From assembly GCA_030668875.1 (NCBI GenBank), contig DAOVER010000023.1, positions 1 through 56,172 of the forward strand: a stretch of 56,172 bases of DNA, given 5' to 3'. Of this stretch, positions 1 through 8,271 are shown in pieces. Under the pieces are notes generated by a model. That model worked only from the letters and a program-made list of their open reading frames with translations, made no database searches and had not been told where the DNA came from. Source of the stretch: Candidatus Heimdallarchaeota archaeon. Its GTDB lineage: Archaea > Asgardarchaeota > Heimdallarchaeia > Heimdallarchaeales > Heimdallarchaeaceae. Position numbers and translations under genes: made by a program. Every line of letters starts with the position of its first letter. Position 1 is the stretch's first letter.

Positions 1-31
1 GACAAAGCTAGGTACATGTCGTGCTTAGAGG

Positions 32-1291
32 TCATGATATAGGGCGAAGATACTCTATACTCACTCTTAGTGGATACATCACGTATCCTCCTACCCCGTT
101 CGCACTACGTTTAGGTAGGGCTTTCGGATCGCTTTTTATCAGAATATTGTATGCGGCATTAACGTCAGCATTTATTAAGTGGCCTTGAGCAGAACGAAAT
201 AGCCCTCGTTTGATTCTTTTCCCTTTGTACCTTTTCCGTTCCTTGGGGAACTCATTATCCAGAAAACTGCTCTTGGAAGTGTATTGTTCAGGGATGGTTT
301 CCACTTTTATCCCTCGCTCAGCTCCTTTATATTTTAGCATATAGATGATTTTCAGGAAGGGGAGGGTAACGAACATCTGAGTGGTTTTCTTCCAGAAATG
401 TAATCCTTGTTTCCATAGCTCATTGTAGCCTATAATTACTTCATGGAGCCCTCGTTCGACCCACAAGTCAACCAGATACTTGGTTAATTTGTGGATAGCA
501 TCGTTTAGCTTCCTTCTCCACTTCTCCTTAAGTTTGTAGTAAGCTGGACCATACTTGAGTCTGTTCTTATTTTGCAGTTGTGCTCGCTGCTGCTGACTAT
601 ACTGTAGTTGTAGTTTCTTCTGTTCTTTCAAATAATATTGAGTAACGGACTTTATGCCTTTCCCTGCGTCTTTGATAACAATCGGTCTTCCTCCGAGGTT
701 ATCCACGAAAGCGGCAAGGTTGTCCATCCCTAGATCTATCGCTCCTTTTCTGAACATCTTCTTCCTAAGATTTGGGATACTCTTCAGATAAACAAGTTCA
801 AGGGTGTAGTGAGTTCTTCGAGGAATAACTCTTACTTCTCTTAGCTCTGTCTGAGCTGTTAGTCTTGTCTTGTAGGTATACTTCACTTTCTTCGGTAACA
901 CTAACCATCCATTGACAATACGTGCTTGTTGATTGGTAAAGATAGCTACCACTTCCCCATCCTTCTTTTTGTAGTTAGGTGGCTTAGGCATGGCAAAGAA
1001 CAATGTAGGATCCTTTTTCCACTCTTTTTTAGCTCGGAAATAGCTCTTCCAGCATCTAGAAAGAAGTTTGAGTGTTTGTTGTGCAACATGAGCTGGAAGG
1101 ATACGGTAACACTCCTCCTGTTTCAACTGTATGTCAAGATTATAGTAAAAGAGTAGTTTGCTTGTCTGCTTCAAAGAGTTTTTTATCAGAAAATTTGCTC
1201 GATTATAGAGATTTTTTGCTTGATGACAGATTCTGCTCAGTGCTGGATGATACGCCACTTCTATACGTTCTGCACGCAGTACCTTTGCCAT
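32..1291 (-). CDS. tnpB: TnpB-family RNA-guided endonuclease (IS200/IS605 OrfB)
   Basis: TnpB proteins are RNA-guided DNA endonucleases, ancestors of Cas12, that help IS200/IS605 elements persist. The 419-residue protein has the split RuvC triad: Asp186 in GAIDLGMDN, Glu291 in IIGYNELW and Asp376 in INADVNAAYN, so the nuclease looks intact. The four-cysteine zinc finger usually found between RuvC-II and RuvC-III is absent: residues 320-376 hold YTSKSSFLD and KRGLFRS but no cysteine, a pattern I know from a zinc-less TnpB subgroup. The ATG lies about 26 bases from a TATA box (1312-1321), suggesting a leaderless transcript. The guide RNA would overlap the 3' end of the gene and run off the window edge. 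Confidence 0.9.
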   Translation of the reverse strand: MAKVLRAERIEVAYHPALSRICHQAKNLYNRANFLIKNSLKQTSKLLFYYNLDIQLKQEECYRILPAHVAQQTLKLLSRCWKSYFRAKKEWKKDPTLFFAMPKPPNYKKKDGEVVAIFTNQQARIVNGWLVLPKKVKYTYKTRLTAQTELREVRVIPRRTHYTLELVYLKSIPNLRKKMFRKGAIDLGMDNLAAFVDNLGGRPIVIKDAGKGIKSVTQYYLKEQKKLQLQYSQQQRAQLQNKNRLKYGPAYYKLKEKWRRKLNDAIHKLTKYLVDLWVERGLHEVIIGYNELWKQGLHFWKKTTQMFVTLPFLKIIYMLKYKGAERGIKVETIPEQYTSKSSFLDNEFPKERKRYKGKRIKRGLFRSAQGHLINADVNAAYNILIKSDPKALPKRSANGVGGYVMYPLRVSIEYLRPIS

Positions 1292-1310
1292 CCTTTGTTA
1301 ACCCAGAGTT

Positions 1311-1323
1311 CACTATAAAAACA
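1311..1323 (-). promoter_or_regulatory. TATA box for tnpB
   Basis: On the minus strand this reads TTTTTATAGT, centred about 26 bases before the tnpB ATG, the spacing of a leaderless archaeal promoter. Confidence 0.45.
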
Positions 1324-1497
1324 CCCGTACTATCACTGAAATGTTACTAGATTTACAACTTAACAAGACAATAATACAAGAGCATATTCATAAATCAAAC
1401 TAAACGCACTTCAGATTGGCGATCAAGTTACATAATGCTTACTAATTTCTGCGAAAAAGATATAATAGTGAAAGTTGTTGCTTAAGCACGAAATCAA

Positions 1498-1528
1498 ATT
1501 GTGAATGAGTTCATTAAAATATGCTTTC
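1498..1528 (+). repeat. Repeated promoter-like block, copy 1
   Basis: About 31 bases are repeated at 4308-4339 with one single-base insertion. The block contains AAAATATGC, a TATA-like stretch. The 330-base gap between tnpB and the beta-helix gene otherwise holds only a T-rich run (1531-1565), the proximal TATA box of the next gene, and a short hydrophobic open frame (1501-1620) that I do not regard as a gene. Confidence 0.55.
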
Positions 1529-1578
1529 AATCTCTTTTACTTCTTTTTTCTCTTTTTCTCATTCAAATTTCAAATAGG

Positions 1579-1586
1579 TTTATATG
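1579..1586 (+). promoter_or_regulatory. TATA box for the beta-helix surface protein
   Basis: TTTATATG is centred about 26 bases before a predicted start site near 1609. A GGTGAT ribosome-binding site at 1611-1616 immediately precedes the TTG start. Confidence 0.5.
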
Positions 1587-1620
1587 TTACATTTTCTATA
1601 GCTTTAGCTTGGTGATATGA

Positions 1621-4119
1621 TTGTACAAAAATAAGGTTAATGTGTTAATTTTTATTATACTGTTATGTTCTGTAACTACTTTAGTACAAATTAGTAGTTT
1701 TCCTACAGAGAATACTGATCTTCTGAAATTTTCTGTAGAATTTCAAGATGTAGAAATTAACGACCTTCCTGGTGAGCCACAGAATTGGACATGGGCTAAA
1801 GACCAAGGTCTTTGTACTGGAAATGGAGTAGAAAGCGATCCTTATATTATCGAAGACATTCTTTTTAATGGAACTGGTTTTTGCCTTAGTATTTTAAATT
1901 CTATAAAATACTTTATTATAAGAAATTGCACTATTAGTGGGAATAAAGGTCTCTTACTGTCTGATGTAACTAATGGACAAATTATTGAAAATAATATAAT
2001 ATTTAATGCCGGAGAAGGGATTAATATAGATACATGCAGTTCTCTCCTCGTTTCAGGAAACAATATAACTGATAATGACGCAGGGGTATTAATCAACGAC
2101 TGTTCTTTTACTTCTCTCTCGAATAACAACATAAGTAATAATAACGGAGAAGGGATTTATTTAGAAAATGCGAATAACAACATTATCATCTCAGAAAATG
2201 ACATAAAAAACAATGTGAAAGAAGGGATTAAGATAAATAAGAGTTATAACAACACCATCTGGGGAAACGAAATTTCTGACAATACTCTTGCAGGAGTACA
2301 CGTAAAAAGTCCACAATCAGTTTACAACCTGTTTTATGATAATTACTTTAGAAATAATAATCCTATTGTAAATGATGCTAATGGTGAAACCATCTGGAAT
2401 ACTACACTTATTGGTAATTATTGGGATGACTATGGTGGTGAAGATGCAAATGGTGATGGTATCGGAGATACTCCATATATTGTTCCAGGTACAGGTGGAA
2501 ATCAAGATTATTTACCAATATGGAGCTCTGTGGGGCCTATCACAATTAATGGAGCAGCAACTGGTGTTGGAGCTCATAATTGGACATGGGCAGCAAGTCA
2601 ATATTGGTGTAGTGGTTCTGGTTCTTTTGCTGATCCATATGTTATAGAAGATTTAGAGATAGATGCTCAGGGAACTGGAAGTTGTATTTCAATCACTAAT
2701 TCTAGAGTATATTTTTCAATTGAGAATTGCGTTGTAAGTGATGCAGGAACAGCTCTTACTGATGCAGGAATCTATTTATTTAATGTTACTAATGGAAATA
2801 TAGTCGAGAACGATTGTTCTAACAATGGTTATGCGGGAATATTTGTAGATGATAGTAACTATAACACTTTATCAGGAAACAATATTAAAGACAATTTATG
2901 TGGGATATATATTATTGGTTTTTGGAATGAAATTTCAGGAAATACTATAGATACCAATATAGATCAGGGTATTTTTATAGCGAGTGGTAGCCACAATAAT
3001 ACAGTGGATGGAAATACTGTGAAAAATAGTATTTATGGTATATTGGTAAGTAATACAGATGATAACACTATTTCAAATAATGAAATAAGCAGCAATTCTT
3101 ATGGAGCATACTTAGATAATTCAGATGATAACATTATTTCAGATAATGAAATAAGTAGCAATTCTTTATATGGGATATATATTGTACTGGGTAGTAACGG
3201 AAGTTTAGTTTATTCCAATTACTTTGTACTAAATGGAGAACATGCTGTTGATTATGGTTACCCCTCTTCAAATAATGTTTGGAATAGTTTGTTAATAGGT
3301 AATTATTGGGACAATTATACTGGAAGCGATGCTAACAATGACGGTATTGGTGATGATCCTCACGATTTTGGTACGGGGATAGATTACTTACCAATTTGGG
3401 ACGATGCAGCTCCAATAATTATAATAAATTCACCAAATCCTAGCGATGTATTTGGTCTCAGCGCACCATATTTTGATGTAACCATCAGTGAACCAAATTT
3501 GGATGAAATGTGGTATACTCTTGATAACGGATTACATAATCATACATTTGAAGAGAATGGAACAATTGACCAATCAGCCTGGGATGCAGCGCCTTCTGGT
3601 AGTATTACACTAGCGTTTTATGCTAGAGACATGATTGGAACTATTGGTTCTGCTGAGGTTATTATAATAAAAGACGTTGAAGCTCCAACTATTACAATCA
3701 ATACGCCTGATGCTGGTGATGAATTTGGCAGCGATGCACCAAGTTTTGACATAACTGTTACAGATGCTAATCTAGATACAGTATGGTTTACTCTCAATGG
3801 AGGTATTCCCTATTATATTGACTCTTTTAGCGGTACAATCAATCAAACAGCATGGTCAGCTTTAACCGAAGGAAATATTACTATCACTTTTTATGCCAAT
3901 GATAGCGCTGGAAATCTTGCATCTGAAGAAGTTAACATCATAAAAACCGCTGATACAGGACCTAATTTAACTTTAATCATCGTTCTTAGTACTACTCTTG
4001 GTGGAGCTGCTGTTGCTGCTGGAGTTATAGGGACATTAATGTATAAGGGGAAGATAAAAAAACCAGAATGGTTAAGGAAGATAAAAAAACCAGAATGGTT
4101 AGGAAGAAAAACGGATTAA
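1621..4119 (+). CDS. Membrane-anchored surface protein with two NosD-type beta-helix domains and two Ig-like domains
   Basis: Begins at TTG after GGTGAT; the ATG at 1617 hits a stop within six codons. Residues 1-27 form a signal sequence. Two beta-helix (PbH1/NosD-like) blocks follow, each opening with a related lead: NWTWAKDQGLCTGNG near residue 55 and NWTWAASQYWCSGSG near 320, each then SDPYIIED or ADPYVIED. The helices contain many short Asn/Gly-rich turns (NNI, SGNNI, ISDNEI) and end in related closings (NYWDDYGGEDANGDGIGD and NYWDNYTGSDANNDGIGD). Two Ig-like repeats (about 605-785) and one transmembrane helix (about 790-812) come next. The short basic tail carries KIKKPEWL twice. NosD-type repeats also occur in many archaeal adhesins and carbohydrate-binding proteins, and with no nos genes nearby I infer a surface role rather than copper delivery. 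Confidence 0.8.
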   Translation: MYKNKVNVLIFIILLCSVTTLVQISSFPTENTDLLKFSVEFQDVEINDLPGEPQNWTWAKDQGLCTGNGVESDPYIIEDILFNGTGFCLSILNSIKYFIIRNCTISGNKGLLLSDVTNGQIIENNIIFNAGEGINIDTCSSLLVSGNNITDNDAGVLINDCSFTSLSNNNISNNNGEGIYLENANNNIIISENDIKNNVKEGIKINKSYNNTIWGNEISDNTLAGVHVKSPQSVYNLFYDNYFRNNNPIVNDANGETIWNTTLIGNYWDDYGGEDANGDGIGDTPYIVPGTGGNQDYLPIWSSVGPITINGAATGVGAHNWTWAASQYWCSGSGSFADPYVIEDLEIDAQGTGSCISITNSRVYFSIENCVVSDAGTALTDAGIYLFNVTNGNIVENDCSNNGYAGIFVDDSNYNTLSGNNIKDNLCGIYIIGFWNEISGNTIDTNIDQGIFIASGSHNNTVDGNTVKNSIYGILVSNTDDNTISNNEISSNSYGAYLDNSDDNIISDNEISSNSLYGIYIVLGSNGSLVYSNYFVLNGEHAVDYGYPSSNNVWNSLLIGNYWDNYTGSDANNDGIGDDPHDFGTGIDYLPIWDDAAPIIIINSPNPSDVFGLSAPYFDVTISEPNLDEMWYTLDNGLHNHTFEENGTIDQSAWDAAPSGSITLAFYARDMIGTIGSAEVIIIKDVEAPTITINTPDAGDEFGSDAPSFDITVTDANLDTVWFTLNGGIPYYIDSFSGTINQTAWSALTEGNITITFYANDSAGNLASEEVNIIKTADTGPNLTLIIVLSTTLGGAAVAAGVIGTLMYKGKIKKPEWLRKIKKPEWLGRKTD

Positions 4120-4180
4120 ATTTGATTTCAATTTAGAAAAAAAAGGGTGAATTCTCTAGCATAAATAAGGATTAATTAAG

Positions 4181-4303
4181 TTATATTTTGATATGCAAGG
4201 TTATCCTAATTTCAGAAAATCTTTCAAATGTTTCATTATCTGCTACGAGGACTGTTATGCTATTTTCAAGTTGTTCTATTACCCCTGTTCTTCCTTCATG
4301 GGA
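4181..4303 (-). pseudogene. Decayed fragment of a TPR/longin-like gene (C-terminal domain only)
   Basis: Reading the minus strand gives HEGRTGVIEQLENSITVLVA followed by DNETF. This matches the C-terminal domain of the intact gene ending at 6242 (HEGRAVIIEQQENIMAVLVA, DNETF) at 18 of 25 aligned residues. The fragment is preceded by an in-frame stop and runs to a stop after about 40 codons with unrelated sequence, so only the middle of the sensor domain survives. It lies between two surface-protein genes and abuts the second promoter-like repeat. Confidence 0.75.
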
Positions 4304-4307
4304 TCAT

Positions 4308-4339
4308 ATTGTGAATGAGTTACATTAAAATATGCTTTC
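4308..4339 (+). repeat. Repeated promoter-like block, copy 2, with TATA box for the protease gene
   Basis: Second copy of the block at 1498-1528. Its ATTAAAATAT stretch is centred about 26 bases before the ATG at 4354, making it the likely promoter of the protease gene and arguing against the upstream ATG at 4315, which lies inside the repeat. Confidence 0.55.
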
Positions 4340-4353
4340 TGCATGTTTATAGT

Positions 4354-6234
4354 ATGAATAAGAAGCTGATTTCCTTCTCCATCTTTATGTTATTTTTCTC
4401 ATCCTTCGTAATTGTTGGAGAAACAAGTCTTACTCAAGAAAAAACAGATAAAATTTCTAGTTTACCTGATAATTTTGACACCAATCTAACGGTTTATGTT
4501 AGATTTCTAGGTTTTGATCAAGACATTATTGACGAAGATGCAATTGAAGATAAGCTTCCAAGTTATTTTACTAAATGGGATGTCAATTATGGAACAACTC
4601 AGCTTAATTTCAACTATGATTTTGAACACATGGATGATGTTTATGTTAATGGTTTGAAAAACTATATTCAAACAACTGCTATTAATGGTACAGGGGTAGG
4701 TTTTTCCCTGAATGTTACAAAACTCAATGAAGAGATCATTTCAGGTCAGAGATCAGATGTTTTTCTTCCAGAAGATGGATTAGTTGCAGATGCAGAAGAT
4801 GTTGAGAAGTTTATTTCGACTTTCATTCATAGCCCAGAATTAGAAAGGAGTGGATATACGCTCTATTTCCTTAATTTTTCGTCTTTTGATTCTCCTGATC
4901 ACTCTCTGGAACATTGGTACAATGTTGATAAGATTTCATTTGATACAAATGAAACAATCTCTCACTGGTATAGTGGATATGATGAGATTCCTTCTAGACC
5001 AACTTCAGGATGGGGAGGAAAACACCGATTTTGTTATCTTGACCTATCTTCTCGTTCCTGGTATTTTGATTGGTTGTTAACAGCTTGGACGGCTTTTTAT
5101 CCAGGATCTTTTAGTTATTATAATTATCCTGACATCGAAACTCTTATTCAAACACATAATCCCTATACTCCAGCTGGCCAAGAAATATTGACAACCTATA
5201 TTGCAGATTGGTTGTATTCATATCTAGGTAACGTATTTTCAGCTTATTATTCTCATTACCAGATTGGCGAATCATATTCACTACAAGTGAAAGTATTCGA
5301 TAATCTGACCAATAATGGGTTTACAACTGAAGAAATTGAATGGACAATTTCTGATAGCAGAATGTTCACACAATTAGAGAAAGATCTTCCTTGGATTGAC
5401 TGGGAAGTGAATGTGAATTATGTCCTATTAACTGATTATCCAGAACTTTATGATGAAATTGCCTCTTATGTTCACGAAGATGTAAATGGTATGTATGTGG
5501 AGGTGATGGAAGGTTTGTTCTATTATTTAAGCAATGAACTTGCGAACTACTTTGATTTTGATGCAGCTGATACTGTTCTCCCATGTTATTTCTTCCTAAC
5601 TAATGAAATAGGTTTCAGATACAATGGAATTTCATTTGCTGGACTAGGAGGAATGGGCTGGGAGATACTTCTTGGAACTCAGAATAGTATTTTCAAAGAT
5701 GCTGATCCTTCTCAACTCAGAAGAGGGTATTCAGCTGTTATGATCCATGAATTGGGTCATAGTCTTGGTTTACCTCACCCCCACGGTAGTACCTATGGTT
5801 GGGGATCATCATTCTTTCAAGACGTCATGAATTATTTTTCGTTCAGTGAAGAGAGTTTTAGTTCATTTAATCAAGATGGTTTGGCAAGAGCTCATTACAA
5901 ATATTTCTTCAAACAAACAACCGAAGAATTCGAAGACGCTTTAGAATTATATGAAAGTCAAGGTTCTCCTGTTAATTTAATTGGGTATTTAGACAAGGTT
6001 AATTCATATATCGAAATTTCTATCGATAATTATGTGAATATGGAATACATAGATGCAATAAACTCAACAAAAACAGCTCTTATTGAGATCGAAGATTTAC
6101 TCTACTACATTTTACACCCTGAAGAGTATACAGAAGAGCCCCTTCCGACTGATGAGACTACAATCTATTTCCTATTAACTATACTAGCATTAGTACCAAT
6201 GACTATATTGAGGAAAAAGAATAGAGAAAAGTAG
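4354..6234 (+). CDS. Secreted, membrane-anchored metzincin-type zinc metalloprotease
   Basis: I start the gene at the ATG at 4354, 26 bases after a TATA-like stretch, rather than at the in-frame ATG at 4315, which lies in a repeated non-coding block. The protein then opens with MNKKLISFSIFMLFFSSFV, a signal peptide. The zinc site HELGHSLGLPH (HExxHxxGxxH) lies near residue 465, followed about 26 residues later by VMNYFS, which fits a metzincin Met-turn. The roughly 450 residues before it are probably a prodomain and ectodomain I do not recognise. The C-terminus has a hydrophobic segment and then KKNREK, so the enzyme should be anchored outside the cell. Substrate unknown. Together with the preceding beta-helix protein it suggests a surface protein-processing locus. 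Confidence 0.85.
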   Translation: MNKKLISFSIFMLFFSSFVIVGETSLTQEKTDKISSLPDNFDTNLTVYVRFLGFDQDIIDEDAIEDKLPSYFTKWDVNYGTTQLNFNYDFEHMDDVYVNGLKNYIQTTAINGTGVGFSLNVTKLNEEIISGQRSDVFLPEDGLVADAEDVEKFISTFIHSPELERSGYTLYFLNFSSFDSPDHSLEHWYNVDKISFDTNETISHWYSGYDEIPSRPTSGWGGKHRFCYLDLSSRSWYFDWLLTAWTAFYPGSFSYYNYPDIETLIQTHNPYTPAGQEILTTYIADWLYSYLGNVFSAYYSHYQIGESYSLQVKVFDNLTNNGFTTEEIEWTISDSRMFTQLEKDLPWIDWEVNVNYVLLTDYPELYDEIASYVHEDVNGMYVEVMEGLFYYLSNELANYFDFDAADTVLPCYFFLTNEIGFRYNGISFAGLGGMGWEILLGTQNSIFKDADPSQLRRGYSAVMIHELGHSLGLPHPHGSTYGWGSSFFQDVMNYFSFSEESFSSFNQDGLARAHYKYFFKQTTEEFEDALELYESQGSPVNLIGYLDKVNSYIEISIDNYVNMEYIDAINSTKTALIEIEDLLYYILHPEEYTEEPLPTDETTIYFLLTILALVPMTILRKKNREK

Positions 6235-6241
6235 TTTCTTT

Positions 6242-8254
6242 TTATTTTATTGTAAAAGGAGATTCAGAGAAAACATCATTAACGATAGGTTGAAACTCTT
6301 CTTGATCTATTGTCTTTATCGAAATATTATCTTTTATTTTTGTTACTGCTTCTTTCAAGAATTTTCTTACTTTTAACCTACACACAAATGTTTCATTATC
6401 TGCTACTAAAACTGCCATAATATTTTCTTGTTGTTCAATTATTACCGCTCTTCCTTCATGATTGATGCTTCGAAGTGTTTCAACTCCTTTTCCTAACACT
6501 TCCGACGAGAAATTTATTATTGCAGTGATTAATCCTGAAACTAGAAGATCATCCATTTCCTTTGTTTCTGTGAATTTGTGGGAATACAGGGGTAAACCTC
6601 CTTCATCTATAACAAGTAGAAGATACAGTACTATAGGTATTTTCTTGTGTGCTCCATAAGAAAATTTTCTTATTCTATTGAAGAGTCTCTTTGATCCTTT
6701 GAGTTCTTGAAGTAGAGAAGGTTTGTCTCTTAACCTTATTTTCAGTTCTTCTATTTTCTCATCCAGTCCAAGTTGTTCTGCAAAAGTTAATGCAATCTGC
6801 AGTTTTTCTTTTGCTCTTTTATTTAAATCCCTATATTGGTAATAGCTTGCTTTAATGATCATTGCATCTATATACAGAGGATGTTCAAGTTCTTGAGCGA
6901 CATTAAGAAGACTATCTATATAGTATAGAAACTTATCTGCAAATTCATTGTTTTCTGTGATTCTATACATCTCAAAGTAGCTTTCAGCAAGTTTCCCATA
7001 TGAATATACAATTCCTTCTAAGATAACCTGATTCTCAAAAAATTCTAACGCCCTTTCGAACTGTTCTACAGCGTCAGAAAGATTAACTTTTTTCTGGGAA
7101 TATAATCCCCTGTAGAAATAGAAATATGACATAGCGTTGAAATCAAACTGATCTTCTGCTAGCTGTAAGCCGAATTTTAATGCTTCACCATCATCTTTTT
7201 TGTTTAACAGTTTTAAATATCCATAAGTAATTTCTAGGAGAGCATAAATGAAACCATTTTCTTCATTTAGATTGTGAGCAGTTTCGTAATATTCTTCTGC
7301 TTTTTTGGAATCTTCATTTAGAAAGTATATCTCACCAATCTTTTCCAAAACTTGAATTTTTGTCGGTTTAAGCAAGTTACTAATTTTCAGTGTGTTTTTG
7401 TATATAACTAATGCTTCATTGAGTTTTCCGTTCATTTTTTCCTTAGTAGCGATATTCAACTGCATAATAACAAGCAGACGATCAGATTTTAGATTTTTTG
7501 CGAGATTAACACCTTTTTCTATATACTCAACAGCCTTTTTCATGTCGTACTCTTTCATTGAAATATTTGCAAGTAAATCATACAGTGAACAGAGCATACC
7601 TTCATTGTCGTAATTCTCTGCTCTCTTAACTGCACTTTCAATCCACAGGTCTTTTAGATTATCATCTGCTATTACATATGCAAAATTAACCAAATCACTC
7701 AATAAAGCATCAAGAATGAACGGGAATTTTTTAGAAAGGTCATCCATATTTAATAAATAACGTAGGATTTCATTGAGAGCTTTGTATCCAAATTCAGGTC
7801 GTTTTTCTATTTTTGCTGAAAATTCCTTTAGCGATAAAATCAGAAATTCTTTTTCTCTTGAATCCTCGTGCTCATTTACTATTTTCTCCACTTCGATTTT
7901 AAATTTCTTAAACTCATCAAAGTTAAACATATTTCTTAGAGAAAGAGCATGGAGAACTAGAAGGGATAAATTTCGCTTGTCTATTGTATCATTGAACTTA
8001 CTGTAATAATCAATAACTGAATCATATTCCTTACACCAATAACTAAGTAAAAAATATGTTAAGATAAGCATTTGATCTGTCTGATCTTCTAAAGCGACCT
8101 TTTTGGAAAAATAATTTTCCAAAGATTTTCTAACTATCTCCTCTTTTCCATTTGAACTTATGATTTTAGAGATTCTGTTGAAGAATTCACTTTTATCATC
8201 ACCAATATGTATTTCAACCTCATTTACAATAAAAGCAGGTAAATTAGTTTTCAT
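6242..8254 (-). CDS. TPR-repeat protein with C-terminal longin/roadblock-like domain (paralogue 1)
   Basis: Residues about 1-520 are helical pairs with TPR character, such as NSKKAEEYYETAHNLNEENG-type units and GLYSQKKVNLSDAVEQFERA. The last 130 residues form a separate domain: strands around IPIVLYLLLVIDEGGLPLYS, helix DDLLVSGLITAIINFSSEVL, three strands across NHEGRAVIIEQQENIMAVLV, then a final helix. The beta-beta-alpha-beta-beta-beta-alpha order is that of longin/roadblock folds; this is a fold inference, not a family match. It is the last gene of a three-gene minus-strand run, 17 bases from its neighbour, with AAGGTT before its ATG. Likely role: scaffold or sensor, perhaps with a small GTPase. 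A fragment of a close relative lies at 4181-4303. Confidence 0.75.
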   Translation of the reverse strand: MKTNLPAFIVNEVEIHIGDDKSEFFNRISKIISSNGKEEIVRKSLENYFSKKVALEDQTDQMLILTYFLLSYWCKEYDSVIDYYSKFNDTIDKRNLSLLVLHALSLRNMFNFDEFKKFKIEVEKIVNEHEDSREKEFLILSLKEFSAKIEKRPEFGYKALNEILRYLLNMDDLSKKFPFILDALLSDLVNFAYVIADDNLKDLWIESAVKRAENYDNEGMLCSLYDLLANISMKEYDMKKAVEYIEKGVNLAKNLKSDRLLVIMQLNIATKEKMNGKLNEALVIYKNTLKISNLLKPTKIQVLEKIGEIYFLNEDSKKAEEYYETAHNLNEENGFIYALLEITYGYLKLLNKKDDGEALKFGLQLAEDQFDFNAMSYFYFYRGLYSQKKVNLSDAVEQFERALEFFENQVILEGIVYSYGKLAESYFEMYRITENNEFADKFLYYIDSLLNVAQELEHPLYIDAMIIKASYYQYRDLNKRAKEKLQIALTFAEQLGLDEKIEELKIRLRDKPSLLQELKGSKRLFNRIRKFSYGAHKKIPIVLYLLLVIDEGGLPLYSHKFTETKEMDDLLVSGLITAIINFSSEVLGKGVETLRSINHEGRAVIIEQQENIMAVLVADNETFVCRLKVRKFLKEAVTKIKDNISIKTIDQEEFQPIVNDVFSESPFTIK

Positions 8255-8271
8255 TTGATAACCTTCTAAAT

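Larger units (their letters stand above)
1..1325 (-). mobile_element. IS200/IS605-type element (tnpB only, cut at window edge)
   Basis: The block is defined by an intact tnpB gene and its promoter. No TnpA (Y1 transposase) is visible on the upstream side, so this is either a tnpB-only element or one whose remainder lies beyond base 1. The end beyond the tnpB stop, where such elements usually encode the guide (omega/re) RNA, is nearly all outside the window. I could not fix either terminus; the upper boundary given is simply the promoter. Confidence 0.5.

Noticed and set aside
926..1350. Plus-strand frames opposite tnpB
   Set aside because: Shadows of the tnpB gene with no motif.
1501..1620. 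Short hydrophobic open frame before the beta-helix gene
   Set aside because: T-rich and covering the TATA box; likely chance.
1621..4119. Copper-delivery protein NosD
   Set aside because: Only the beta-helix repeat type is shared; there are no nos genes, and the Ig domains and anchor indicate a surface protein.
4315..4353. Upstream ATG for the metalloprotease
   Set aside because: It lies in a block repeated at 1498-1528 that is not coding in this frame there, and it would put the TATA box inside the gene.
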